Part shown: positions 15,434 through 23,532 of the stretch, piece by piece
How the letters are laid out: every line of letters begins with the position of its first letter
How positions within the stretch are numbered: the first letter of the stretch is position 1
Assembly: GCA_021828185.1 (NCBI GenBank)
Contig: JAKASI010000011.1
Location: 1 to 35,980, forward strand
Source of the DNA: an archaeon
Lineage (GTDB): Archaea; Thermoproteota; Nitrososphaeria; Nitrososphaerales; UBA183
Reading direction: 5' to 3'
Length of the DNA: 35,980 nucleotides
Made by a program: the position numbers and the translations under genes
Notes under the pieces: model-generated
Seen by the model: the letters and a program-made list of their open reading frames with translations, nothing else
The model's database searches: none
What the model was told of the DNA's origin: nothing

Positions 15434-16354
15434 TTACGGGTTATCCCGAAGCCCAAGGACGAAGGGCTCTGGTGTGATGTGTTCGGCGGAACTCAAAGCT
15501 TCCAAAACAGATTCAGAGAACTTCCTGTACGCATCTCCTAGGCTCATACTCCAGCCACAATATTCCACAGTCAAATTATCCGCACTCACTCCGACCTCGT
15601 CCAGCTTGGACACAGCCGGATCCCTTGGATAGTAGAAATTGCAATTCCTCCTGTCCGCCACAATCTCGAAGTCTCGCCATGTCAAGCCGCGATTTAGGAC
15701 TACGAGCAGGAGCTCTTCTCTGTCTGCGAATTTGAACGGGTCGATCATATCCAGAACTAGGCCGATCTTGCGAGAATTATGACGTTCCCCATGAAGGAAC
15801 CCATCAGACACCCCTGGATACCCAACCTCCTCGTTGATCCGTTCTGCCTGTCTGAGTCGCCTCTGATGCAGGTAGTTTATTGCGGCGTCAACTGGTGAGT
15901 ATCCTCTCGCCTTCCCTGACGAATCGCTCACGAACTCTGAAACGAACCTGGCCCTCTTGCGCGGCCCAACCCATTCGAGTGCCTCTCGTAGAGCGAGCAT
16001 GTAACAGGCCCAGTACTGCTTCAAGACGAGGGCCTCGTATGGAAGGAGTTTGCCTCGGTCGGCAGATTCAATCAAACGGAGGTATTTCTCTTGCCTGGAG
16101 ACGAGAGTTTGCACATCAGCAGGGGAGATTCTCGCAAAGGCCGCGATCCTCTTGGTGGCATTGAGTGCGCTTTGCGCCATGGCTACCGAAAGTTTTCGGG
16201 TGAAGTCGGTGGTATTTGCTAGACAATCTACGCCGTCCTGCAACCCAGGGCTGAACGGTGGGTGCATCCTGGACGGTTCAGCTGGTTCTGAAGGCTCCTC
16301 GACCAGAACCTCATCCTCCTCGTCGAACCCAAGCATGGTCCGCCTGTCTTCCAT
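15434..16354 (-). CDS. solitary Cas1-like integrase without the N-terminal domain
   Basis: 306 aa. Residues about 60-250 match the helical catalytic domain of Cas1: PYEALVLKQYWACYM (Glu107), YSPVDAAINYLHQRRL (the Cas1 'NALLNYGY' block), GVSDGFLHGE (His188) and IGLVLDMIDPFKFADRE (Asp202). The three metal ligands of the integrase (Glu, His, Asp) are thus present. In place of the normal N-terminal beta domain there is an acidic 50-residue stretch. No Cas2, other Cas genes or CRISPR repeats are in the window. It begins 83 bases from tRNA-Thr on the same strand. It could be a casposase-like remnant or a domesticated solo Cas1; the assignment rests on motif reading. Confidence 0.7.
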   Translation of the reverse strand: MEDRRTMLGFDEEDEVLVEEPSEPAEPSRMHPPFSPGLQDGVDCLANTTDFTRKLSVAMAQSALNATKRIAAFARISPADVQTLVSRQEKYLRLIESADRGKLLPYEALVLKQYWACYMLALREALEWVGPRKRARFVSEFVSDSSGKARGYSPVDAAINYLHQRRLRQAERINEEVGYPGVSDGFLHGERHNSRKIGLVLDMIDPFKFADREELLLVVLNRGLTWRDFEIVADRRNCNFYYPRDPAVSKLDEVGVSADNLTVEYCGWSMSLGDAYRKFSESVLEALSSAEHITPEPFVLGLRDNP

Positions 16355-16436
16355 CCGCGACAGGCTGCTGGCTGAAGACGGGGTCTATGTCAAGCTGAAG
16401 ACGCTCAAGCGCAAGCAGAGTTTGCAGGAGTAGACG

Positions 16437-16541
16437 AGCCAGCGGTGAGATTTGAACTCACGACCCCTCGCTCTCTCGGTCCAATCTTACAAGGCGAGAG
16501 CTCCAGTCGGTTTCCCTCTAACCAGGCTGAGCAACGCTGGC
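16437..16541 (-). tRNA. tRNA-Thr(UGU) with two 15-base introns
   Basis: On the minus strand: acceptor GCCAGCG/CGCTGGC, discriminator U (as in many archaeal tRNA-Thr), T-arm GTGAG-TTCAAAT-CTCAC. The mature tRNA needs two removals. One is about 15 bases in the D-arm (about 16502-16516), giving GCTC-AGCCTGGTTA-GAGC. The other is 15 bases after position 37 (16473-16487), giving stem CTCGC/GCGAG around loop CTTGTAA, anticodon TGT. With both removed every stem pairs perfectly; without removal they do not. Splice ends may shift by a base or two. Confidence 0.85.
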
Positions 16542-16800
16542 CCGGACTCCGGCTGGTGCACAACGGTTTATCTCTGTTTGCGGACCACAATCTGGGGGGC
16601 GCATACGACGCCAACGCTCACATGACTGATTCGTCGGATGGGTCTAATTCAGCCGCCTGTTGCGGCGGAGAAGAGGTTTGATGGGCTTCATTTCCCTCGG
16701 GGTCTGAACACCTTCGTTCGCATCCGACTCGTTCGACATATGAGCATGGCGCCTTTCTGACCGCGATATGTCTTAAGCAGCCTCTGGCAGGAGGACGTCC

Positions 16801-17619
16801 GTGGAGTACCGCCGTCTTGGACGGACCGACACCAAGGTCTCGACAATCGGGATGGGCACATGGAAGATCGGCAACTTCAGGACCAGCGAGGAGCGACATG
16901 TCCAGGTGGAGGCGCTGAAACGGGGGATAGAGCTCGGGATCAACCTGATCGACACGGCTGAGATGTACTCTCACGGGAGGTCGGAGGAAGTGGTCGCCGA
17001 CGCCGTCAAGGGGGTCCGCAAGGACGTATTCATAGCTTCGAAGGTGTCGCCGGAGAACCTCCGCCACGACGACGTAATCAGGGCATGCAAGGCGAGTCTC
17101 CAGAGACTTGGAACTTCATACATCGACCTCTATCAAGTGCACTGGCCGAACTCGAAGGTTCCAATCAGGGAGACCATGTCGGCAATGGAGGAGCTCGCCC
17201 GGGAGGGTCTAGTCAGGTTCATCGGCGTCAGCAACTTCAGCGTGGCCGAGACAAACGAGGCAAGAGAATCATTGGCCAACCACGAGATCGTGTCCAATCA
17301 GGTCGAATATTCGCTGAACAACCGTCACGTCGAGCCGGAGGTCCTCCCCTACTGCGTCAGAGAGAAGATGACCCTGATAGCCTACAGTCCACTGTCTAGG
17401 GGCCAGATAGCCAAATCCATTCCGGCCGAGCTACTCCTGAAGTATGGGATGACCCCCGCCCAGGCGATGCTCAATTGGGTGACCCGGAACGAGCAGGTGG
17501 TTGCGATCCCGAAGGCGGTATCCATCTCCCACTTGGAAGAGAATGCGTCATCGGTGTCGGCTAGGCTCACAGCCGCCGAATATGACCGCCTGTCGAGAGC
17601 GTCGGATTCTACTCAGTAG
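16801..17619 (+). CDS. aldo/keto reductase
   Basis: 272 aa from GTG at 16801, with a GGAGG just upstream. AKR catalytic tetrad Asp51, Tyr56, Lys81, His114 (DTAEMYS, ASKV, QVHWP), and the AKR-typical block FIGVSNFSV followed by the strand NQVEYSL. NAD(P)H-dependent carbonyl reduction is expected; the substrate is unknown. It is about 270 residues, typical of bacterial and archaeal AKRs. A second AKR lies at 22325. The 260 bases before it hold the tRNA leader and a TATA-like TCTTAAGC, nothing else seen. Confidence 0.9.
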   Translation: MEYRRLGRTDTKVSTIGMGTWKIGNFRTSEERHVQVEALKRGIELGINLIDTAEMYSHGRSEEVVADAVKGVRKDVFIASKVSPENLRHDDVIRACKASLQRLGTSYIDLYQVHWPNSKVPIRETMSAMEELAREGLVRFIGVSNFSVAETNEARESLANHEIVSNQVEYSLNNRHVEPEVLPYCVREKMTLIAYSPLSRGQIAKSIPAELLLKYGMTPAQAMLNWVTRNEQVVAIPKAVSISHLEENASSVSARLTAAEYDRLSRASDSTQ

Positions 17620-17731
17620 GGAGAGGGTACAAACATCTGGAGCAGCAGTTGTAAGCCATTTCCAGGCTGCTGCGAGGATCTAGGTAACCGTCGCACCACA
17701 CGCAACGCCCGCGGGAAACTGCGACCTGCAA
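17609..17731 (-). CDS. tiny zinc-ribbon-like protein
   Basis: 40 aa, TTG start, 27 bases after TTTATAT (17758-17764 on the plus strand). It holds two cysteine pairs: RCVWCDGYLD and NCCSRCLYP. Spacing C-x2-C...C-x2-C suggests one zinc site. The codon frame is open and ends in TAG inside the AKR 3' end (11-base tail overlap). No family name recognised. The TATA placement and cysteine pairs are the support. Confidence 0.45.
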   Translation of the reverse strand: MQVAVSRGRCVWCDGYLDPRSSLEMAYNCCSRCLYPLPTE

Positions 17732-17803
17732 TTCGAAGGCAAAGGCTGGCTCTCTGCATATAAACTAAGTCAAAAGACGGTCTGGGCTTCTGCGAAAGAC
17801 GAA

Positions 17804-20143
17804 CTATTTCGTGATGTGGTGCATCCGCACCAGGTCCTTCTCGAAATGCTTCAGGTTGGCTGGAATCCGGGCGGCGATAGGGTCCTTTAGGGCCAGGCCC
17901 TTGTCTCGCTTGGTCTTCCAGACTTGGGCGTTGAACTGCATTATGCTCTGACTCACCTTCTCGCTGATTTCGAACTTCTCGCTCTTGGGGAACGGCTCGA
18001 GGTGGATGCTCTGGGTCCCATACTGCTTCCGCCATACGTAGTCGGTAAGGTATGGAGTAATCGGAGCCAGAAGTAGCAACATATTCTTGACGACCTTGTG
18101 AAGCGTGTACCACGCGGCTTCCTGCTCCTCCTTGGTAGCTCCGTCCCCGTAGGCCCTCCCTTTGGCCATCTCCAAGTAGTTCGATGCGAAGATGTTCCAC
18201 AGGAACTCCCTCATCTTGGTGGATACCGTGAACACGTCGAAGCGCGCGTAGGCCTCTACGCAGTCCTCAGTCAGCTTCCCAAGCTCATTGAGCATCCACT
18301 TGTCTGTCCAAGTGAGCTCTGCCTTTTCGGGGATCGGGAAAGAGCTGATGAACCTGCAGGTGTTCCAGAGCTTTGTCAGGAGCTTGCCTGCTCCCATTAT
18401 CCTCTCCTCGCTGAACCGGAAGTCGTACCCCAGGCTCGACTCAGAGGCGCCCCAGAACCTGAATGCGTCAGCCCCCGACCTTGTCAGGATGGGCTCGGGG
18501 TCTACGAAGTTTCCGAGGCTCTTGCTCATCTTCCTCCCCTGGGCGTCCTGGCCTAGCCCTCCGATCCAAGCCTGCTTGAACGGCTCCTTCCCTGTGAGCT
18601 GGTAGCACTTCAACAGTGTGTAGTATAGCCACGTCCTTACGATTTCCTTCCCCTGCACCCTGACGGTGGCAGGGTAAGTCAGGCTGTGGAACTTGGCGTT
18701 CTTCAGGTACTTCGAGATGTAGAGCGGCGACAGGCTGGAGTCCATCCAGGTGTCGAAGGTCCTCGTCTCGCCGACGAACTTCTCGTTGCCGCACTTCTTG
18801 CATTTCTTGAACGGGGCGGCGTCCCTCCAGGGCCTGTAGTAGACGCCGGGCTTCGGAAGGTGAGGGGTACCGCACTTGCTGCAGTACCATACCGGGATTT
18901 CCGTTGCGTAGTATCTCCGCCTGGAGATGGGGTAGTCTGTCGTGAGCACGTCAATCCAGTCGAGGAGAATCTGTCGGTGCATGGCGGGGTGGAACTCGAT
19001 TTTCTTGGCGATCCTCTTCATGTCAGCCTTGAAATCCAATTGCTTGAGGTAGTACTCCTCCATCGGGATTATCTCTATCGGGGTCTTGCTCCGTTCGCAG
19101 AGCGGGGTCCGGTGCTGAATCTGCTCGACCTTGGTCGCCACCCCTGCTTCCTGAAGATCCTGGATGATTTGTGACCGGGCGTCCTTGATTGGCACGCCGG
19201 CGTACTTGCCTGTGGCCGCGGTCATCTTGCCGTCCATGTCGACGACGACGATTTCCTTCAGCTTGAACTCCCTGAAGAGCATGACGTCGTTGTAGTCTCC
19301 GTAGCTGCACACCATCACCACGCCGCTCCCAAACTTCTGGTCGACGCTCTTGTGGGCCCTGATCGGCACTTCCCTGTTGTAGATCGGTACGATGGCCGTC
19401 TTCCCAATGAGTTTCTTGTAGCGGCCGTCGGCAGGGTTCACCACAAGCATCTGGCACGCTGCCAGCAGCTCCGGCCTCGTGGTGGCGACCGCCAGTTCCG
19501 CCCTGCCGTCCTTTACTTTGAACGTGTTAGTGACGAGGAACGTGGGGAGCTCTTCATACTCCACCTCCGCATCAGCGATGGTCGTATTGCAGTCAGGGCA
19601 GTAGTTGTTGGGCCTGTTCGCCACATAGACCAGGCCTTTCTTCCAGAGGTCGATGAACGACCACTGGGTGAGCTTCCTGAACTCCTCCGAGTCGGTCCTA
19701 TACTTGTTATAGTAATCTCCTGAAATGCCGAGGGTCTTCATGAGGCCCACCATGTAGGTCTCAAGGTCATCCAAGGCGTGCTTGCAGAGGTTGATGAACT
19801 CCTCCCGCGGGGTCTTCCTCATCTGGACCCTGTACTTCCTTTCGGCGTAGATCTCCACCGGGAGGCCGTTCCTGTCTATTCCGATGGGATATAGGACGTT
19901 CAGCCCCCGCATCCTGGCAGACCTCGCAATCATGTCAATCTGGGCGTACTGTGTCAGGGCGCCAGGGTGCCAGGGCTTCCCCGAAGGATAGGGGGGCGGA
20001 GTGTCCATCACGAAATTACGATTCTTGTTATTTGATGGTTTAAATTCAAAGATTCTTTCATATTCCCACGTCTGCCTCATCTCAGCCTCGAGCTTTGGGT
20101 CCCATGAAGTGGCCTCAAGCTTCGCTGAGAACTGTGGCTGCAA
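17804..20143 (-). CDS. valS: valyl-tRNA synthetase
   Basis: 779 aa class I synthetase. The first signature is PPPYPSGKPWHPGA (HIGH region, with HPGA instead of the usual HIGA), the second is GRKMSKSLGN. ValRS markers include NGLPVEIYAERKY and the editing domain VATTRPELLAACQMLVVNP. Two zinc clusters are NYCPDC and WYCSKCG...CKKCG. Length and layout fit archaeal ValRS. It is transcribed after the deazaguanine genes with a 77-base gap and is probably independent of them. Charges tRNA-Val in the cytoplasm. Confidence 0.93.
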   Translation of the reverse strand: MQPQFSAKLEATSWDPKLEAEMRQTWEYERIFEFKPSNNKNRNFVMDTPPPYPSGKPWHPGALTQYAQIDMIARSARMRGLNVLYPIGIDRNGLPVEIYAERKYRVQMRKTPREEFINLCKHALDDLETYMVGLMKTLGISGDYYNKYRTDSEEFRKLTQWSFIDLWKKGLVYVANRPNNYCPDCNTTIADAEVEYEELPTFLVTNTFKVKDGRAELAVATTRPELLAACQMLVVNPADGRYKKLIGKTAIVPIYNREVPIRAHKSVDQKFGSGVVMVCSYGDYNDVMLFREFKLKEIVVVDMDGKMTAATGKYAGVPIKDARSQIIQDLQEAGVATKVEQIQHRTPLCERSKTPIEIIPMEEYYLKQLDFKADMKRIAKKIEFHPAMHRQILLDWIDVLTTDYPISRRRYYATEIPVWYCSKCGTPHLPKPGVYYRPWRDAAPFKKCKKCGNEKFVGETRTFDTWMDSSLSPLYISKYLKNAKFHSLTYPATVRVQGKEIVRTWLYYTLLKCYQLTGKEPFKQAWIGGLGQDAQGRKMSKSLGNFVDPEPILTRSGADAFRFWGASESSLGYDFRFSEERIMGAGKLLTKLWNTCRFISSFPIPEKAELTWTDKWMLNELGKLTEDCVEAYARFDVFTVSTKMREFLWNIFASNYLEMAKGRAYGDGATKEEQEAAWYTLHKVVKNMLLLLAPITPYLTDYVWRKQYGTQSIHLEPFPKSEKFEISEKVSQSIMQFNAQVWKTKRDKGLALKDPIAARIPANLKHFEKDLVRMHHITK

Positions 20144-20220
20144 ACGAATGCAGACCTTCCACGTCGAGACCTATATGAAGGTGAGTCGTGTTTCAGATCT
20201 GCTGGGGATCCAGTTCCCTC

Positions 20221-20960
20221 TCATTTGGCGTAGACCGAGGGGTCTTTCAAGCCCGCGGCCTTGAAAGCGAGCCTCCTCATTCTCTTAATCTCGTGCTCCC
20301 AGAGAAAAATCGGCGCGTACCCACTATCCTGATAGACTTGCTCTTTGAAAGCCACTGGCGTAGTCCTCTCCTTTCGAACGTTGGGGAAGTGAATGGGGCA
20401 AGAATGGTAGTAGCAGCCTAGCACCTGAAGCACTTCTCGTCTGGTCTTATGGACGAAGTCAGGGATCAAGCCACCGATTGCCACCTTCCCGTCGCCCACA
20501 AAATCCCACTCGTCTCCCAACATTTTGGCGACTTTGCTCTCTAGGTGGTTGGTTTTCTTATGGGGGCTCGAAGACCCATCTTTGCAAGCTCGGCGAAAGA
20601 ACCGCATTTCAGAAGGAAAGCGGCATGCATTAGCTCAGCTCGCTCTTGAAAGTTGATTACCTTGAATGACAATTCTCTCGCGGCCTCGAGCTTCTTGATT
20701 TCTTCGGGCCGCTGGAACCACCTCCGTTGAGCTTCGCTGCAGCGTTTCCTTGTCTCTTCCGTGGTCTTCAATGCCCCGGAGGCCCAAAGTTGTGCTACGG
20801 TATGGCTACCTTTGGGGGATATTCGACGTAGGTGAGCCGTCAGTTTAATCCTGTAGTCTTCTCGTTCCCAACACTTCTTCAGCGCCGCGGTCTGCTTCAG
20901 TCTTCTTTCCGGGTTCTGCCACGACTTCCTGACGCATTCACTTCTGGATGTAGACTCCAT
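20221..20960 (-). pseudogene. frameshifted homing endonuclease (Vsr/EDxHD-like)
   Basis: Two overlapping frames rebuild one protein of about 246 aa. The first half (from ATG 20960) has three short repeats of a K/R-W type (RKSWQNPERRLK, KKCWEREDYRIKL, RRWFQRPEEIKKL), as in NUMOD-like DNA-binding parts of homing endonucleases. The second half has a Vsr-like nuclease: LESKVAKML, GGLIPDFVH, LGCYYHSCPIH, YAPIFLWEHEIKR. The frames meet at a run of five G (20562-20566 plus strand); one extra base would restore LRAPHKKTNHLES. The first half overlaps the end of queC by 23 bases. The last residues (RRLAFKAAGLKDPSVYAK) mimic the QueC C-terminus. Confidence 0.65.
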
Positions 20961-21738
20961 TCGATTTTTCGTACTCTACATCACGAAGTGGCGGTTTCGA
21001 ATACAAGCTCCTATCACGCACGCCGGCCATCTTGAAGGCCAGCGCTCTCCGCTTATCATTCGAGCACCAGCCGCAGTGGACCGGGAGTTTCCTCCCCTTG
21101 ACCACCTTGAACCCGTACCCAGAGTAGCAACTGTAGGTATACTCCCAGGGGACTCCAAGCTTCTCTCCCAGTTCCACCACCTTGTCTTTGTCGTAGGTGA
21201 TGAGCGGCGCCAGGAGCTTGTACCCGCCGTGGTGGGTCGCCTGCTCTGCGGCCCGGTTCATCTCCTCAAGGAACTCAGGGGTGTTGTCCTTCATCGCCAC
21301 CGGGGTCTCTCTGCGGATCCCAATGTAGACGTCGTATCTCTCCCCACTAGAGATGTAGAACGATTCTGCGTGTGACAGACCGACAAGCAGGAGCAAGGCG
21401 TTGCGGCAAGGATCCCACCACTTCAGGATTCTCTGCCGCGCCTTCTCCCGGTCCCAGAGGTCGGTCTCCTTCGTCTCAGCGATTTCCACCTCGGGGTGAG
21501 TGAGCACCGACGTGCTGATGTCCCCCAGCCACCTCAGGTCGACGATCTTCAGAGGCGCGTCGAGGTGCTTTGAAATCTGCTTGATGCAGAACTCCTCGTA
21601 GTCGTAGGTCCTCTGTTTGTAGTTGCAGAATATTAGGAGCTGCTCCTTCGACTTCAATTTCTTTCTGACATAATAGGCCGTCGTGACCGAGTCCACCCCT
21701 CCGGATATCATGTTCACCGCACTTCTTTGCTGGCTCAT
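20938..21738 (-). CDS. QueC-like 7-cyano-7-deazaguanine synthase
   Basis: 266 aa from the ATG at 21738; a TTG at 21750 would overlap queT. ATP-pyrophosphatase P-loop SGGVDSVTTAY. C-terminal zinc region CYSGY...HCGWC-SND-KRR: the usual fourth cysteine appears as Asp. The end is ALAFKMAGVRDRSLYSK, then 18 extra residues. QueC makes preQ0 from CDG, the precursor of archaeosine in archaeal tRNA. It lies in one operon with the transporter before it. The extra tail and the endonuclease overlapping its end suggest a rebuilt 3' end. The missing Zn ligand makes exact activity less certain. Confidence 0.78.
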   Translation of the reverse strand: MSQQRSAVNMISGGVDSVTTAYYVRKKLKSKEQLLIFCNYKQRTYDYEEFCIKQISKHLDAPLKIVDLRWLGDISTSVLTHPEVEIAETKETDLWDREKARQRILKWWDPCRNALLLLVGLSHAESFYISSGERYDVYIGIRRETPVAMKDNTPEFLEEMNRAAEQATHHGGYKLLAPLITYDKDKVVELGEKLGVPWEYTYSCYSGYGFKVVKGRKLPVHCGWCSNDKRRALAFKMAGVRDRSLYSKPPLRDVEYEKSNGVYIQK

Positions 21739-21739
21739 T

Positions 21740-22228
21740 TCAGGTCCCAAACCTCCTTTGCAGGACCCCTAGCCTGCCCACCGCCTTGTAAAAGATCCAT
21801 CCTAGTATCGCTGTGACCAAGAATATACCCGCAGTCACCTGCGGTATCTCCACGAGCAGGGGGAGGTTGAACACATAGCTCAGGGCCAAGCTCACTGAGA
21901 CTCCCAGCGCGATCGAGTACAGGGTCAACCCAAGGAATACGCTTCTCCGCCGGATCTTCCAGAGGACCCAGGCGAACACGAGTGTTGGCACCACGTTGAC
22001 CAAGTCTATGGGGCCCAAGGTGTCTCCCAGCGCAGGCTGGTTGGCGATGAAGACCCCCAGCGCCTGGCCTAGTATGGCGGGCCAACCGATGAGTGGGACC
22101 AAACCCAGCAGTATGTTCGCGACCCTAAGGTTGATGACTCCATAGCTGATCGGGGCGAAACCCACTGCGAGCACAACGTACATCGCAGCGTAGACGGCTG
22201 CCGTCGCCACTATGATACTTCTTCTCAC
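21740..22228 (-). CDS. QueT-like deazaguanine precursor transporter
   Basis: 162 aa, five or six hydrophobic segments, GTG start. Markers for the QueT family: AAMYVVLAVGFAPISYG-INLRVANIL near the N-terminus and LGQALGVFIANQ. QueT proteins are ECF-type substrate subunits for queuine or preQ0/preQ1. The stop abuts the QueC start, so uptake and synthesis are coupled. No ECF ATPase is nearby. The palindrome at 22296 lies just upstream. Confidence 0.78.
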   Translation of the reverse strand: MRRSIIVATAAVYAAMYVVLAVGFAPISYGVINLRVANILLGLVPLIGWPAILGQALGVFIANQPALGDTLGPIDLVNVVPTLVFAWVLWKIRRRSVFLGLTLYSIALGVSVSLALSYVFNLPLLVEIPQVTAGIFLVTAILGWIFYKAVGRLGVLQRRFGT

Positions 22229-22295
22229 TTTTCGACTCCCCCAACGCCGGGATTTGTATGGCGGATCGGGTCGAGGTCACTCACCCGCCTTCTTG

Positions 22296-22314
22296 CGTGC
22301 CCGTCCTGGGCACG
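22296..22314. promoter_or_regulatory. palindrome in the queT promoter
   Basis: CGTGCCC-GTCCT-GGGCACG has seven-base arms. On the minus strand it directly follows a TATA-like TTAAAT (22316-22321), so it covers the expected start region of queT-queC transcription. That position fits a repressor operator; a terminator hairpin for the reductase gene behind it cannot be excluded. Confidence 0.4.
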
Positions 22315-22324
22315 ATTTAAGCAG

Positions 22325-23149
22325 TTAATGGAACCGCGTGCCAAGCTCTGTTCTTTCGGCTTCGGTGAGCTCACAGTCCCCTGCACCCGCGTTGTCCTTC
22401 ACATGCTCGGCCCTCGAGGCCCGTGGAATCGGAAAGACATTCGGCTTTCCTGCAAGCCACTGAAGCGCGGTCTGGGCCCTAGTCCTGCCGTTCGCGGAGC
22501 CAACGTGGTCAAGCCTAGGGTCTGACAGCAGCTTACCGTGTCCCAGTGGGTAGTAGGCCAGGAAGGCGATCTTCTGGGAGTCGCAGTATGGCAGCATCTC
22601 CCCTTCAGGGTTCCTGTGCATCAGGCTGTAGTCCAACTGGACCGAGCTCAGTTCGGACTTCGGCAGGGCATACTGTGCCTCCTTGACCTGCTCTAGGTCG
22701 AAGTTACTTACGCCAACGTGCCTCAGCTTCCCCTCTTCTATGAGCCTCTCCATGGCGCCCATCGTTTCCACAATCGGCACCCGCGGATTCGGCCAGTGCA
22801 CCTGGTAGAGGTCGATGTACGACGTCCCCAGGCGCGCAAGGCTCTTCTCGAACGCCCTAGTCAGACTTGCTCCATGAAGGTGGTTCTGCCACGCCTTCGT
22901 GGCAAGGAAGATTTCATCTCTTTTCCTCCCAGCGATTGCCTCGGCCACCAACGGCTCTGACCGATAGATCTCTGCAGTATCAATCAGGGTTATGCCCGCG
23001 TCGAGCCCCGCCTTGATCGCCTCGACCTTGGACGTCGCCCCTCTCCTCCACCCCACGAAACCAGTCGCAATCCACGCCGGATCGTAGTAAGTTCCCATGC
23101 CTATTTCAGAGACCTTCCGTCCGGTCTTCGCGAAATCCTTCACCTTCAC
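22325..23149 (-). CDS. aldo/keto reductase
   Basis: 274 aa, GTG start, preceded by TTTTTTTAAACC (TATA-like, about 23177-23188). Catalytic tetrad Asp57, Tyr62, Lys85, His118 (DTAEIYR, ATKAWQ, QVHWP). Partial similarity to the AKR at 16801 over the whole length suggests the same subfamily. NAD(P)H-dependent reductase, substrate unknown. Transcribed toward the queT operon and separated from it by about 100 bases. Confidence 0.9.
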   Translation of the reverse strand: MKVKDFAKTGRKVSEIGMGTYYDPAWIATGFVGWRRGATSKVEAIKAGLDAGITLIDTAEIYRSEPLVAEAIAGRKRDEIFLATKAWQNHLHGASLTRAFEKSLARLGTSYIDLYQVHWPNPRVPIVETMGAMERLIEEGKLRHVGVSNFDLEQVKEAQYALPKSELSSVQLDYSLMHRNPEGEMLPYCDSQKIAFLAYYPLGHGKLLSDPRLDHVGSANGRTRAQTALQWLAGKPNVFPIPRASRAEHVKDNAGAGDCELTEAERTELGTRFH

Positions 23150-23199
23150 GACACCTGCACGTCCCGAGTCGCAGGTTTAAAAAAATGGGGCGGGCTTGG

Positions 23200-23463
23200 T
23201 TACTTTCCAAGCCCCAGCCGGATACCGTGGGTGGCCGCTCCCGCCGCAGCTCCAGCAGAACCCGTTCCTGCATAGAGCGACAGATGCTGCTTCAGGACTT
23301 GATAGGCTACTGATGTGCTGGGCACATGAGAGAGCGCAATCTGAAGTCCTGGTGGGGCAGCGTGGACCGCCTGGGCGAGTGTGGAAGCGTCCCCAGTCGC
23401 TACGGCGGTAGTTGCGGTGGCAGCCAAGCCGCCGAGCGCGGCGACTATCAGGGTAGACACCAT
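23200..23463 (-). CDS. small hypothetical protein with signal-like start
   Basis: 87 aa, ATG start. The first 24 residues are hydrophobic and Ala/Thr-rich (signal or anchor). The rest is Ala/Gly-rich with one amphipathic stretch (YQVLKQHLSLYAG). No family recognised. The gene sits between the AKR and the primase gene on the same strand. Low-complexity composition tempers confidence that it is real. Confidence 0.5.
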   Translation of the reverse strand: MVSTLIVAALGGLAATATTAVATGDASTLAQAVHAAPPGLQIALSHVPSTSVAYQVLKQHLSLYAGTGSAGAAAGAATHGIRLGLGK

Positions 23464-23532
23464 TTTTCTTCGAGGATGCTCCGGCCGTACCAGAGATAAT
23501 CTAACGGGTTCGAAAGGGTGTACAACCGTTTG

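Noticed and set aside
15434..16541. CRISPR array or full CRISPR-Cas locus near the Cas1-like gene
   Set aside because: No regularly spaced repeats, Cas2 or effector genes are visible anywhere in the window.
16437..16541. tRNA-Ser(GGA) with one intron and a long variable arm
   Set aside because: That fold leaves a mismatched anticodon stem and needs U73 on tRNA-Ser; the two-intron tRNA-Thr fold pairs perfectly.
22229..22324. preQ1 riboswitch before queT
   Set aside because: No pseudoknot-like preQ1 aptamer pattern is visible; only a simple palindrome is present.
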